The notes under the pieces: generated by a model
Told to the model about the DNA's origin: nothing
The model's database searches: none
The model's input: only the letters and a program-made list of their open reading frames with translations
Source: Pontibacter chinhatensis
GTDB taxonomy: Bacteria > Bacteroidota > Bacteroidia > Cytophagales > Hymenobacteraceae
Direction of reading: 5' to 3'
Assembly (NCBI RefSeq): GCF_900113285.1
Contig: NZ_FOOT01000003.1
Span: forward strand, 62,001 to 126,000
Length of the DNA: 64,000 nucleotides
Part shown: piece by piece, positions 9,424-17,325 of the stretch
Layout: every line of letters begins with the position of its first letter
How positions within the stretch are numbered: position 1 is the first letter of the stretch
Made by a program: the position numbers and the translations under genes

Positions 9424-10416
9424 TTATACTTCCTCGGCCACGCCGGAGGCAAAGAAGGTGCGGTATACTTTCATCCGCAGGTTGCGGATGATTTTGACGT
9501 AAAGTGGCAGGCCGTTGTGGCGCAGGGCAAAGTACTTGACCCGGTGCGCCCCAAAGCTGGCGTAGAAGTGCTCTATCTGCTCAATCATCGGGCTCTCAAA
9601 ATCAAGGGTATAGCTCGTGCCCGCGTGCTGCCGGATAATCTCATCGAGCACCAACGTGCGCCCATTCGCTACGCGCCCCTCCTCATCGGCGGAGTTAAAG
9701 GCGTAGCTAATAACATTGTTATACTTGAAGAACAGGCAGCCAGCGTTCACTTCTCCGCCGGAGGTAGTATAAATCAGCTGGGCCACGCCACGCTCCTGCA
9801 TCACCCCGAACAAATCGCGTAGCATCTGGTAGGTGCTCTCGGCCACGCCGCCCACCACCTTGTGCTCGATGTGCTTTTTAAAGTGCTCGATCAGCGGCTC
9901 GATATCATCGCTCTCGAACATGCTCAGGTTAGCCCGCTGCGCCCGCTTCAGGTTCATCTTGCGGTCGCGGGTGTAGTTTTTGTAGAGCTCCGGGTAGGGT
10001 TTGTCCAGCTTCAGGTAGCGGGTGTAGCGGGCAACCAGGTCATAGGTATCCTGCAGCTGCTCCAGGCTGCCGGTGTCGCTTTTGTTAAAGCGGTAGCTGT
10101 GGATAAACTTGTAGCGCCCGGTGGTCAGCTCCAGCATTTTCTCGCGCACACCGGGACTGCTTTGGTGCGTGGTAAAAACACCCAGCTGGTGCGTGTGGTA
10201 AGGCTGGCTCAGGTACGGGAAACCCATTTTCTGGGTACCTGGCAGCGGCATTACCGTTATATATTGCCCGGCCTGCTCTTCCACCAGTGCCTGCCAGCCT
10301 GGCGCCACCACATCCAGAAACCACGACAGGGCATACACCATGTTATCGGCAGAGGCCGTGATGCAGGCGTCCCATCTGGTTTTGTCTATCTGCTCGTGGC
10401 GGAGGTACCTTATCAT
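9424..10416 (-). CDS. FemAB/GNAT-like acyltransferase family protein, upstream tandem copy
   Basis: This 330-residue protein shares its whole layout with the gene just downstream: RWDACITASADNMVYALSWF at the start, NYTRDRKMNLKRAQRANL in the middle, and DFESPMIEQIEHFYASFGAHR near the end. The pair clearly arose by tandem duplication followed by substantial divergence. It has no signal peptide, so it should act in the cytoplasm. The FemAB-like fold suggests acyl or aminoacyl transfer, but neither copy has neighbours that reveal the acceptor. Confidence 0.7.
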   Translation of the reverse strand: MIRYLRHEQIDKTRWDACITASADNMVYALSWFLDVVAPGWQALVEEQAGQYITVMPLPGTQKMGFPYLSQPYHTHQLGVFTTHQSSPGVREKMLELTTGRYKFIHSYRFNKSDTGSLEQLQDTYDLVARYTRYLKLDKPYPELYKNYTRDRKMNLKRAQRANLSMFESDDIEPLIEHFKKHIEHKVVGGVAESTYQMLRDLFGVMQERGVAQLIYTTSGGEVNAGCLFFKYNNVISYAFNSADEEGRVANGRTLVLDEIIRQHAGTSYTLDFESPMIEQIEHFYASFGAHRVKYFALRHNGLPLYVKIIRNLRMKVYRTFFASGVAEEV

Positions 10417-10518
10417 ACGTTACTGCGGTATTGCGCCCGCCACAGCTTGCCGGCAGGCCATTAGGCAAACTTAATCATTTTTAGGCTGATGATTGCGCTA
10501 CGAAAGTCTGTTAAAAGA

Positions 10519-10553
10519 GCAGGGGCTGCACCCGATTGGAGTGCAGCCCCTGC
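10519..10553 (-). terminator. Terminator of the small membrane protein gene at 10576-10674
   Basis: A perfect 13-bp stem (GCAGGGGCTGCAC with its complement) encloses a nine-base loop. On the minus strand it is followed by TCTTTTAA. It lies 23 bp past the stop of the 32-residue membrane protein gene and separates that gene from the FemAB pair. Confidence 0.75.
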
Positions 10554-10575
10554 TTATACGGTACTGTTCGTAAAT

Positions 10576-10674
10576 CTAAGCCATCACCAGCATGTGACTG
10601 ATAAAACCACCCACAATAAAATAAGTAGCAACGATTACGTTTACCAGAGAATCATTCAGTACAACTTTTTTCAT
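10576..10674 (-). CDS. Small single-helix membrane protein (32 aa), related to the one at 8155-8253
   Basis: The frame encodes MKKVVLNDS followed by a hydrophobic helix (LVNVIVATYFIVGGFISHML) that continues nearly to the stop. Length, MK-x-V start and the AxYFxVxG core match the small protein at 8155-8253. It has its own strong terminator at 10519-10553 and a long AT-rich upstream region. A bioactive or regulatory membrane peptide is possible, but nothing in the sequence fixes a role. Confidence 0.55.
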   Translation of the reverse strand: MKKVVLNDSLVNVIVATYFIVGGFISHMLVMA

Positions 10675-11000
10675 GATGTTTAAATAGTTTTGAGGTTAGT
10701 TTATATAGTGAGACGTAAATGCTGCATCCAGTTGCCTGACAGAAGGTTACCATTCTACCTAAGCAAGCGATGCAAATAAATATAAGATAAATTAAATATA
10801 CAAATTATAGTATGTTATTGCTTTTGATTTATACTTTCCCCGCAGCACCTCATCCCTGAATATTACAAACGCCTTATTACCAGCTACATCACCAAAACAT
10901 GTTTGGGTTGAAAAGAATGCAATAAAATTTTTTTAAAATATTTTTCAGATTGTCGCTATAACCTGCCGTTTATCAACCAGTTATCCCCGTAACACGGCAT
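10675..11000. other. AT-rich intergenic region
   Basis: This strongly AT-rich spacer lies between the small membrane protein gene and the terminator of ettA. It should hold the promoter of the small gene on the minus strand, but I cannot place one with confidence. One TATACTT heptamer is near 10830. I see no reading frame or RNA gene. Confidence 0.4.
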
Positions 11001-11037
11001 AAAAAAGCCCCCGCAACCTGTGGCTGCGGGGGCTTTT
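11001..11037 (-). terminator. Terminator of ettA
   Basis: AAGCCCCCGCA at 11005-11015 pairs with TGCGGGGGCTT at 11025-11035. The A-tract on the left reads as a T-tract on the minus strand. It lies about 20 bp past the ettA stop. Two TATACTT-like heptamers follow it on the ettA side. Confidence 0.85.
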
Positions 11038-11057
11038 CATACTTTATACTTTCAGGA

Positions 11058-12728
11058 TTACACCAGCTTCTTATAGCGGATACGCTTCGGCTCCACATCG
11101 CCCATGCGCTTCTTCTTGTTCTCCTCGTACTCGGTGTAGTTACCCTCGAACCAGTACACCTGCGAGTCGCCTTCAAAAGCAAGGATGTGCGTACAGATGC
11201 GGTCCAGGAACCAGCGGTCGTGGGAGATGATAACGGCGCAGCCGGCAAAGTTCTCCAGGGCGTCTTCCAGGGCCCGGATCGCGTTCACGTCCAGGTCGTT
11301 GGTCGGTTCGTCGAGGAGCAGCAGGTTACCGCCTTCTTTCAGCGTCATGGCCAGGTGCACGCGGTTGCGCTCCCCACCCGACAGTTTGTCTACTTTCTTC
11401 TCCTGATCAGCGCCCGAGAAGTTGAACTTGCTTACGTAAGCGCGGGAGTTCACCTGGCGGCCGGCCATCATCATGTGCTCGGTACCACCCGAAATCACCT
11501 CAAACACCGACTTGCTCGGGTCCAGGTTGGCGTGCTCCTGGTCTACGTACGATATCTGCACGGTAGAGCCCACGCTGAAATCGCCCGCATCCGGCTTCTC
11601 CTGGCCTGTTATGAGCTTAAACAGGGTTGTTTTACCGGCACCGTTCGGGCCGATGATGCCCACAATACCACCCTGCGGCAAGGCAAAGCTCAGGTTCTCG
11701 AAGAGGAGTTTATCGCCGTAGGCCTTGCTGATGCTGTGTGCCTCGATGACCTGCGCACCCAAACGTGGGCCATCCGGGATAAACAGCTCCAGCTTTTCTT
11801 CCTTCTGCTTCGCGTCCTCGCCGGCAAGCTTGTCGTACTGGCTGATACGGGCCTTAGACTTGGCATGGCGGGCTTTTGGGGCCATACGCACCCACTCCAA
11901 CTCGCGCTGCAATGTTTTCTGGCGCTTGCTTTCTGTTTTCTCCTCAGCAGCCAGGCGGCTAGCCTTCTGCTCCAGCCAGCTGCTGTAGTTGCCTTTCCAC
12001 GGAATACCTTCGCCACGATCCAGCTCCAGAATCCAGCCAGCCACGTTGTCGAGGAAGTAGCGGTCGTGGGTTACGGCGATAACGGTGCCTTTATACTGCT
12101 GCAGGTGCTGCTCCAGCCAATCCACCGACTCAGCGTCCAGGTGGTTGGTTGGCTCGTCCAGCAGCAGTACGTCCGGCTCCTGCAACAGCAGGCGGCAAAG
12201 GGCCACGCGGCGCTTCTCACCACCCGACAGGTTGCCGATCAGGGCGTCCTCCGGCGGCGTGCGCAGCGCATCCATGGCGCGCTCCAGGCGGTTGTCCAGT
12301 TCCCAGGCATTCAGCTGGTCGAGTTTCTCCTGCACGTTGCCCTGGCGTTCGATGAGTTTGTTCATCTCATCGTCCGTCATCTCCTCGCCAAACTTCATGT
12401 TAATCTCGTCGAACTCCCTCAGCAGGGCCACCACTTCGCTCACGCCTTCCTCTACCACCTCGCGCACGGTCTTGGTAGGGTCCAGTTGCGGCTCCTGCTC
12501 CAGGTAGCCCACGGTGTAGCCCGGGCTCCATACTACCTCGCCTTGTATTTCCTTGTCTACGCCCGCAATGATTTTGAGCAAGCTGGACTTACCAGAGCCG
12601 TTAAGGCCCAGCACGCCGATTTTGGCACCATAGAAAAAGGAAAGGTAGATATTCTTCAGTACTTGTTTCTTTGGAGGGTAAATCTTACTCACCCCGGCCA
12701 TCGAAAAAATAATGGTTTCGTTGCTCAT
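11058..12728 (-). CDS. ettA: Energy-dependent translational throttle protein EttA (ABC-F ATPase)
   Basis: The 556-residue length and both nucleotide-binding domains match EttA. The first Walker A is GLNGSGKSS at residues 41-49, and GPNGAGKTT occurs in the second half. Each domain has an LSGGE signature and a LLLLDEPTN Walker B. The linker between them has the basic P-site tRNA interaction motif type of ABC-F proteins (RHAKSKARISQYDKL). EttA binds the ribosomal E site and couples early elongation to ATP/ADP levels; it is cytoplasmic with no membrane domain. The C-terminus ends RIRYKKLV, as is usual for EttA. It is a single-gene unit with its own terminator. Confidence 0.95.
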   Translation of the reverse strand: MSNETIIFSMAGVSKIYPPKKQVLKNIYLSFFYGAKIGVLGLNGSGKSSLLKIIAGVDKEIQGEVVWSPGYTVGYLEQEPQLDPTKTVREVVEEGVSEVVALLREFDEINMKFGEEMTDDEMNKLIERQGNVQEKLDQLNAWELDNRLERAMDALRTPPEDALIGNLSGGEKRRVALCRLLLQEPDVLLLDEPTNHLDAESVDWLEQHLQQYKGTVIAVTHDRYFLDNVAGWILELDRGEGIPWKGNYSSWLEQKASRLAAEEKTESKRQKTLQRELEWVRMAPKARHAKSKARISQYDKLAGEDAKQKEEKLELFIPDGPRLGAQVIEAHSISKAYGDKLLFENLSFALPQGGIVGIIGPNGAGKTTLFKLITGQEKPDAGDFSVGSTVQISYVDQEHANLDPSKSVFEVISGGTEHMMMAGRQVNSRAYVSKFNFSGADQEKKVDKLSGGERNRVHLAMTLKEGGNLLLLDEPTNDLDVNAIRALEDALENFAGCAVIISHDRWFLDRICTHILAFEGDSQVYWFEGNYTEYEENKKKRMGDVEPKRIRYKKLV

Positions 12729-13068
12729 GCTTTATCTGATATAGTGTTTTGCTTATATGTTCTGTAACAAAGGTACTGACTTTTAGTTGCCAAAGCAGCT
12801 TTGCGGGCGGCGCGGCTATCCGCCTGATTACTATTAACGTAAGGAATGACAAATATCGCAAAAATTCATGTCTCGGTACTTCACAAAAGTGCTTTGAAAT
12901 CCTTAAACTTGTAAAAATCTGTATGGGTAAGGTACGCGCTTACTGATCCTGCACGAGTTACTGCCAGCCGCGCCAAACGCTAATGGCAAGCCTGCGTATG
13001 CAAAGATTAGTTTACTTCCGTTGCCTTACCCGGTAATTACTATACGACCCATAACCTAATCCAGTAAA
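12729..13068. other. Divergent promoter region between ettA and the DUF349 gene
   Basis: This 340-bp noncoding region lies between divergently transcribed genes. The ettA-proximal end holds a candidate promoter element (separate entry). The DUF349-proximal end shows no clear promoter to me. No small reading frame or RNA gene is evident. Confidence 0.4.
12768..12775 (-). promoter_or_regulatory. Candidate -7 promoter element of ettA (TACCTTTG on the minus strand)
   Basis: On the minus strand this octamer matches the Bacteroidota -7 consensus TAnnTTTG exactly and would place transcription start about 33 bases before the ettA ATG. A TTTG lies 15 bases further upstream, somewhat closer than the usual spacing for the -33 element. 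Confidence 0.4.
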
Positions 13069-14382
13069 ATGGAACACAACAACTTATTGGAAGAAGCCAA
13101 GAAGTTTGGTTTTACCCAGGACCAGCAAGTGTGGCTAAAGCCCTTTATGAACTACCCCGCCCGTAGGGTAGGCGAAGTGAAAGAGTCCGAGGATGACTCG
13201 CTGGTATACTTTGCCAAGCGTTTCGAGATGTTTAGCGAGAAGGTGAACAACCTGCTGCAGCGCATCGAAACCTCCGATAACAAAGGCTCTTTCCTGATGA
13301 AAGTGCTGCACATGAAGGAGCAGGTGGGCAACTACGACGCCCTCGGCGACTTTGAGCAAATCTACCACATCCTGAGCAAGGCCGAGGAGGAGATAAACGA
13401 GACCATCCGCCAGAACCGCGAGAAAAACCTTAGCATCAAAGTAGGCCTGATACAGGAGGCTGAGGCCCAGCAGGAAAGCATCGAGTGGAAGGAGACGACC
13501 GAGAAGATGAAGGATCTGCGCACGGCCTGGATCAAGACCGGACCGGTGGAGAAAGAGCTGACCGACGAGATCGAGGCCCGCTTCCGGGATGCCGTGGAAG
13601 GCTTCTTCGAGCGCAAGAAGAACTTCTTTGAGGACAAAAAGCGCATGCAGAGCCGCGCTTATGACCGCTACCGGGAGCTCATCAACCAGTCGTATGCCCT
13701 GCAGGAGTCGGAGGACTGGGAAGGCACCACGGCCAAGCTGAAGCAACTGCAGAACGAGTGGAAAGACGTGGGCGGCAACCTGCCGCGCAAAACCATGACC
13801 AACCTCTGGAACAGCTTCCGCAAGGCCCATAACCACTTCTTCGAGCGCCTTAAGCGCAAGATACAGAAGGAAAAGAACGCCTCGCGCGATCAGTTTTACG
13901 AGCAGAACTATGCCCAGAAGCAGCAACTGGCCAGCGAGGCTGAGCAACTGCTGCAGGACATGAGCCTGAACGACGCCGTTCGGCGCGCCAAGGAACTGCA
14001 GGCCGAGTGGAAGAAGGTTGGCCCGGTTCGCCCGGAAGTATCAGATCTGGTGTGGGAGCGCTTCATCAAAGCCTGCGACCGCGTGTTTGAGATGAGCAGC
14101 CTTGAGCACTACATCCGCAAGCGCCAGCAGACGAACGGCGAGTCGCTTTCTGAAACAGACGGGCTGCAGGCACGCATCACGGCCCTTAGAGATTTTATTA
14201 AATCAGACAAAAACGAGCTGGAGGTGCTCGAGTCTAACCTGGACAAGCTGAACGACTCGCCGAGCAACGAGGCCTTCCGCAACATGCTCAAGGGCAAGAT
14301 CCGGAACTTCAACCGTAAGATCGGCACCAAGACCTCGCTGATCGAGATGTTCCAGAGCCAGCTGAGCGCTATCTCCCGCTAA
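13069..14382 (+). CDS. DUF349 domain-containing protein
   Basis: The 437-residue, highly charged helical protein has at least three copies of the DUF349 repeat. They are marked by W-K-x-G-P/G-x-x-x-x-E/P patterns: LRTAWIKTGPVEKELTDEIEAR, LQNEWKDVGGNLPRKTMTNLW and LQAEWKKVGPVRPEVSDLVWERF. Each is followed by an F-x-R/K helix. A coiled coil ends the protein. It has no signal peptide. DUF349 proteins are common in Bacteroidota and their function is unknown. A strong terminator follows directly. Confidence 0.85.
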   Translation: MEHNNLLEEAKKFGFTQDQQVWLKPFMNYPARRVGEVKESEDDSLVYFAKRFEMFSEKVNNLLQRIETSDNKGSFLMKVLHMKEQVGNYDALGDFEQIYHILSKAEEEINETIRQNREKNLSIKVGLIQEAEAQQESIEWKETTEKMKDLRTAWIKTGPVEKELTDEIEARFRDAVEGFFERKKNFFEDKKRMQSRAYDRYRELINQSYALQESEDWEGTTAKLKQLQNEWKDVGGNLPRKTMTNLWNSFRKAHNHFFERLKRKIQKEKNASRDQFYEQNYAQKQQLASEAEQLLQDMSLNDAVRRAKELQAEWKKVGPVRPEVSDLVWERFIKACDRVFEMSSLEHYIRKRQQTNGESLSETDGLQARITALRDFIKSDKNELEVLESNLDKLNDSPSNEAFRNMLKGKIRNFNRKIGTKTSLIEMFQSQLSAISR

Positions 14383-14410
14383 ACCAAGGCATTGCCTATA
14401 CTTTATCAAA

Positions 14411-14444
14411 AAACGCCTGCTGCCGCTGCAGCAGGCGTTTTTTG
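14411..14444 (+). terminator. Terminator of the DUF349 gene
   Basis: AAACGCCTGCTGC at 14411-14423 pairs perfectly with GCAGCAGGCGTTT at 14428-14440 around a CGCT loop, and the T-tract continues through 14443. A TATACTT heptamer lies between the stop codon and the hairpin. Confidence 0.9.
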
Positions 14445-14596
14445 CTTTTTCCCCCATTCCCTGCGCTTCTTCTTACGCCCTATGTTATAATTTAACCATG
14501 GAGGCTAAAATTTCTGCGTTACGAATGAACATTTGTGCTTTATTTGCGTTGTGTTGGTAAAACAGACAAAAAAGCAATAAATATTTGGTAAAAATT

Positions 14597-14624
14597 TTTG
14601 TTCTTGTTTTTATTTATACTTTTG
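14597..14624 (+). promoter_or_regulatory. Candidate Bacteroidota promoter of the DUF2795 gene
   Basis: TTTG at 14597-14600 and TACTTTTG at 14617-14624 fit the -33 and -7 elements (TTG and TAnnTTTG) with a 16-base spacer, close to the reported lower limit. Transcription would start about 35 bases before the ATG. The -7 element overlaps a TATACTT heptamer. Confidence 0.45.
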
Positions 14625-14665
14625 CGACTATATACAAACGCCAATAAGTTAAAGGAGAAAATACT

Positions 14666-14887
14666 ATGTACTGGACACTTGAATTAGCTTCTTACCTGGA
14701 GGATGCACCCTGGCCAGCCACTAAAGATGAGCTGATCGATTACTCTATTCGCTCTGGTGCCCCGATGGAGGTTGTAGAGAACCTGCAGGCCCTTGAGGAC
14801 GACGGTCAGCCTTATGAGAACATTGAAGAAATCTGGCCTGACTATCCTACCAAGGAGGATTTCATGTTTAACGAAGACGAGTACTAA
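14666..14887 (+). CDS. DUF2795 domain-containing protein (73 aa)
   Basis: This small acidic protein begins MYWTLELASYLEDAPWPATK and has the typical DUF2795 helix pattern, ending in the Asp/Glu-rich tail FMFNEDEY. A strong Shine-Dalgarno AAAGGAG at 14651-14657, eight bases before the ATG, fixes the start and suggests high translation. Length and sequence look like the short, highly conserved member found across Cytophagales. The function is unknown. Confidence 0.85.
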   Translation: MYWTLELASYLEDAPWPATKDELIDYSIRSGAPMEVVENLQALEDDGQPYENIEEIWPDYPTKEDFMFNEDEY

Positions 14888-14974
14888 TAATTAGTAATTG
14901 CTAATGAATAATGAGTAATTGCGCCTGAGGTAGAACCTCTGCATTATGATTCATTAGTCATTCATCATTACTCA
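14888..14974. repeat. Imperfect inverted repeat of TAATGA/TCATTA units
   Basis: Units such as AATGAATAATGAGTAATT on the left are mirrored by ATTCATTAGTCATTCATCATTACTC on the right around a GAGGTAGAACCTC centre. The sequence fills the gap between the DUF2795 gene and the ABC ATPase and could form a long AT-rich stem-loop. A short similar stretch precedes the gene at 57494. Confidence 0.55.
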
Positions 14975-15706
14975 TTGATTAACGTCGTCACAGTAAAAAA
15001 TCTGGTTGCGGGTTATGGCCATCGTGTGCTAATCCGCAACCTTTCTTTTTCTGTGCCCTCCCCTTCCTTTGTCGCCATTATCGGGCATAATGGCGCTGGC
15101 AAAACCACCCTCTTCCGCGCCTTTCAGGGCAAAATAGCGTACCAGGGCGAAATACTGGTGCAGAACCAGAACCTGCGCCACCTCTCTAACCCATCCGGCA
15201 GGGGCCTGGTGGCCTACCTTCCGCAAAAAGCGGCCGTCAACTTTCCCATTAAAGTACACGACCTGGTGGTGATGGGACTGTTCCGCAAGAAGCGCTTTTT
15301 CGAGAATTATTCTTCCGAGGATTATGCGTTGGCGGCCCGGGTGCTGGAGCAACTGCAGCTGTCACACCTCCTGAACCACGACTTTACCACCCTTTCCGGC
15401 GGCGAGCAGCAACTAGTCTGGCTGGCCCAGCTGATGCTGCAGGACGCCGGCATCAACCTGCTGGACGAGCCCACGCAGCAACTTGATGTCTACTACAAGA
15501 ACAAGGTTTTCGGCTTATTGCAAGACTGGGTAGAAGCGCGTGGCAAGACCGTGCTGTGCATCACGCACGACCTGCAAAACCTGGCAAACATGCGGGGCTT
15601 CCTGCTGAACCTCTCTAAACCAAACCCTGTCCTAGAGCCGCTATCCCCGGAAACGGTGCAGGAGAACCAGGCTTTTCTGGAGGCGGGTCGACAGGCAGTA
15701 GTGTAG
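14975..15706 (+). CDS. Orphan ABC transporter ATP-binding protein
   Basis: The 243-residue ATPase has Walker A GHNGAGKTT (37-45), Q-loop LPQK (81-84), signature LSGGE (139-143), Walker B INLLDEP (159-165) and the switch motif THDLQ. It most resembles ATPases of the metal/haem uptake (FecE/ZnuC) type. No ATG is available: the frame closes upstream at a stop at 14912, so TTG at 14975 is the best start. No permease or binding protein is adjacent, so its transporter partner is elsewhere or it is a relic. Confidence 0.75.
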   Translation: MINVVTVKNLVAGYGHRVLIRNLSFSVPSPSFVAIIGHNGAGKTTLFRAFQGKIAYQGEILVQNQNLRHLSNPSGRGLVAYLPQKAAVNFPIKVHDLVVMGLFRKKRFFENYSSEDYALAARVLEQLQLSHLLNHDFTTLSGGEQQLVWLAQLMLQDAGINLLDEPTQQLDVYYKNKVFGLLQDWVEARGKTVLCITHDLQNLANMRGFLLNLSKPNPVLEPLSPETVQENQAFLEAGRQAVV

Positions 15707-15779
15707 AGACTTAAAGGTTATAAGGGAATTCTATACTCTATACTTCTTTTCCGGCTCTTCCTGGCGCAGGTCTTTAGCC

Positions 15780-16427
15780 TTGTGCCCGCTATGGTGTCGA
15801 ATCTCTGACTCGACTGGCTTGAAAAGCCATGTTTTATACTTTGGCTATAATTTCATACTTGAGCTATACTTGCTGGTTTATACTTTCGCTGGCGCGTGCT
15901 TGCAGCTCGTGTCTTTTATACTCGCTGCTATACTTCCATCCACTGCTTCCTTTTGCTTGAACCAAGCTATATTTTCTAGCCTCCGTTAATCCTCCAGATT
16001 TACATACCTATTGTTGCATTTATACTTTGGTGCCCTCAAGGCCGGGAGGCCTCGCCTTGGGGGTAGGGGCCCTCGATAAGGGCATCGCGCGGTGTACATT
16101 TCCTTTGCTACCCTTCGGTCGCAATGCCCTGGACGGGCACCGGAAATCTAGAAGGCGCTCAACCCAAAGGCTGGGATAAGGTCGATAGCTGCTGCTTTTG
16201 CTATGCAACAAGTATCAACTGTCCCCTTGAGGGGGCCATAAGGGGTGTAATCGTTAATGGGAATTCCCCTCCTCGGAGCGCTAGGGGTGGGTTTATACTT
16301 CGTAGGGACAGGTCGCGCCCTGTCCGCGCAAGGGCAGCAACTATAAAACTTATACTTCAGCCAAAGTAACTACAGAGAATTCCCCGCCTTAGCCAAAGAG
16401 GGGCCTGAGGTAGTTGGACTTGGTATT
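15780..16427. repeat. Composite intergenic repeat, copy A
   Basis: This gene-free region shares a layout with 36160-36830 and 53690-54226. Shared blocks are a CTTGAACCAAGC segment, then GGCATCGCGCGGTGT (16081-16095 here), then GGCGCTCAACCCAAAGGCTG starting at 16153. After these come palindrome-rich blocks: CCCCTCCTCGGAGCG, GTAGGGACAGGTCGCGCCCTGTCC, and a tail ending AACTACAGAGAATTCCCC. Several TATACTT heptamers are dispersed in it. Short antisense open frames here follow the repeat rather than any recognisable protein. I read it as a REP-like mosaic of imperfect palindromes. Confidence 0.7.
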
Positions 16428-17105
16428 TTATACTTTCCCTGCAAAGGCCTCGGCCAATATAAGGTCCTCGGGGGTAGTGATTTTGATGTTGCGGTAACTG
16501 CCCTCTACCAGCGTGATACGTTCGCCTATACTTTCTACCACGGAGGCGTCATCGGTGAAGTGCTCCTGCTCCGGCTGCTCGTAGGCTCTGCGAAGGATGC
16601 TTGCCTGGAAAACCTGCGGGGTTTGCACCAGTTTATATTTGGCACGCGGCACGGCACGACTCGTCTCCCCTACCAGCTCCCGGATAGAGTCTTTCGGCGA
16701 AACGGTCACCACGGCACTTCCATACTTTGCGGCAGCCTCGTAAGCGGCACGAATGGTGTCTACTTCCACAAATGGGCGCACCCCGTCGTGTACCGCCACA
16801 AGCCCCTCACCCATAACGGCACCTAACCCGTTCTTAACAGAGCCGAAGCGCGTAGCACCGCCCGGCACCATCATGTGGAACAGCCTGAAATGATGCTTTT
16901 GGCAGAGGCTGCGCCAGGTAGTTAGCTGCTCCTGCGGCAACACGACAATTAGCCTGACGCCCGGGTTATACTCATAAAAGCGCTCGATGGTGTGCATCAA
17001 AATAGGTTTACCCGCCACTTCAATAAACTGCTTCGGTATATCTTGCTGCATACGGGTGCCGCTGCCACCGGCCACTATAATTGCGTACTCAGGAGTCTGT
17101 GCCAT
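16428..17105 (-). CDS. ispD: 2-C-methyl-D-erythritol 4-phosphate cytidylyltransferase
   Basis: The 225-residue enzyme has the IspD nucleotide-binding motif GGSGTRM followed by PKQF (residues 13-26), the HDGVRPFV motif near residue 106, and the C-terminal ITTPEDLILAEAF. It transfers CMP from CTP to MEP in the non-mevalonate isoprenoid pathway in the cytoplasm. Length and motifs are normal. Its 3' end abuts repeat copy A, with no separate terminator seen. Confidence 0.95.
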   Translation of the reverse strand: MAQTPEYAIIVAGGSGTRMQQDIPKQFIEVAGKPILMHTIERFYEYNPGVRLIVVLPQEQLTTWRSLCQKHHFRLFHMMVPGGATRFGSVKNGLGAVMGEGLVAVHDGVRPFVEVDTIRAAYEAAAKYGSAVVTVSPKDSIRELVGETSRAVPRAKYKLVQTPQVFQASILRRAYEQPEQEHFTDDASVVESIGERITLVEGSYRNIKITTPEDLILAEAFAGKV

Positions 17106-17111
17106 GGGGTA

Positions 17112-17175
17112 AAGTTAGAAAGTTGTTTGGAGTTTGGGAGTTAGAGAGTTTAGAAGTTTGAGAGTTGTAATACTT
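17112..17175. repeat. Degenerate GTTxGxGAGTTxGAGAG short repeats upstream of ispD
   Basis: Iterated units such as AAGTTAGAAAGTTGTTTGG and AGAGTTTAGAAGTTTGAG fill this spacer. Similar runs stand beside other genes at 37676-37720 and 43938-43978. They look like the AT-rich degenerate short repeats common between genes in this phylum. Confidence 0.5.
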
Positions 17176-17273
17176 CGCATCATTCATTTCTGCCGCCACA
17201 GGTGTAGCAAAAGTATAACCTGTAGTTAACGTTACAGTATCAGAGCCCATTCACTCAATCATTCAAAATTAAT

Positions 17274-17302
17274 AAAGCCCCGGCTTTTGGGGCCGGGGCT
17301 TT
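17274..17302 (-). terminator. Terminator of queA
   Basis: AAAGCCCCGGC and GCCGGGGCTTT form a perfect 11-bp stem around TTTTGGG. On the minus strand TTTATT follows. The TTATACTT heptamer sits at the queA-side foot of the stem. Confidence 0.85.
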
Positions 17303-17325
17303 ATACTTTGGAAGTAGGTTTATAC

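Noticed and set aside
11187..12767. A 526-codon open frame antisense to ettA
   Set aside because: It is opposite a complete ettA with all motifs, and its translation has no recognisable features.
15780..16380. Possible CRISPR array or tandem repeat
   Set aside because: The repeated units differ in length and sequence and have no regular spacing or spacers. They are mosaic palindromes, and no cas gene is nearby.
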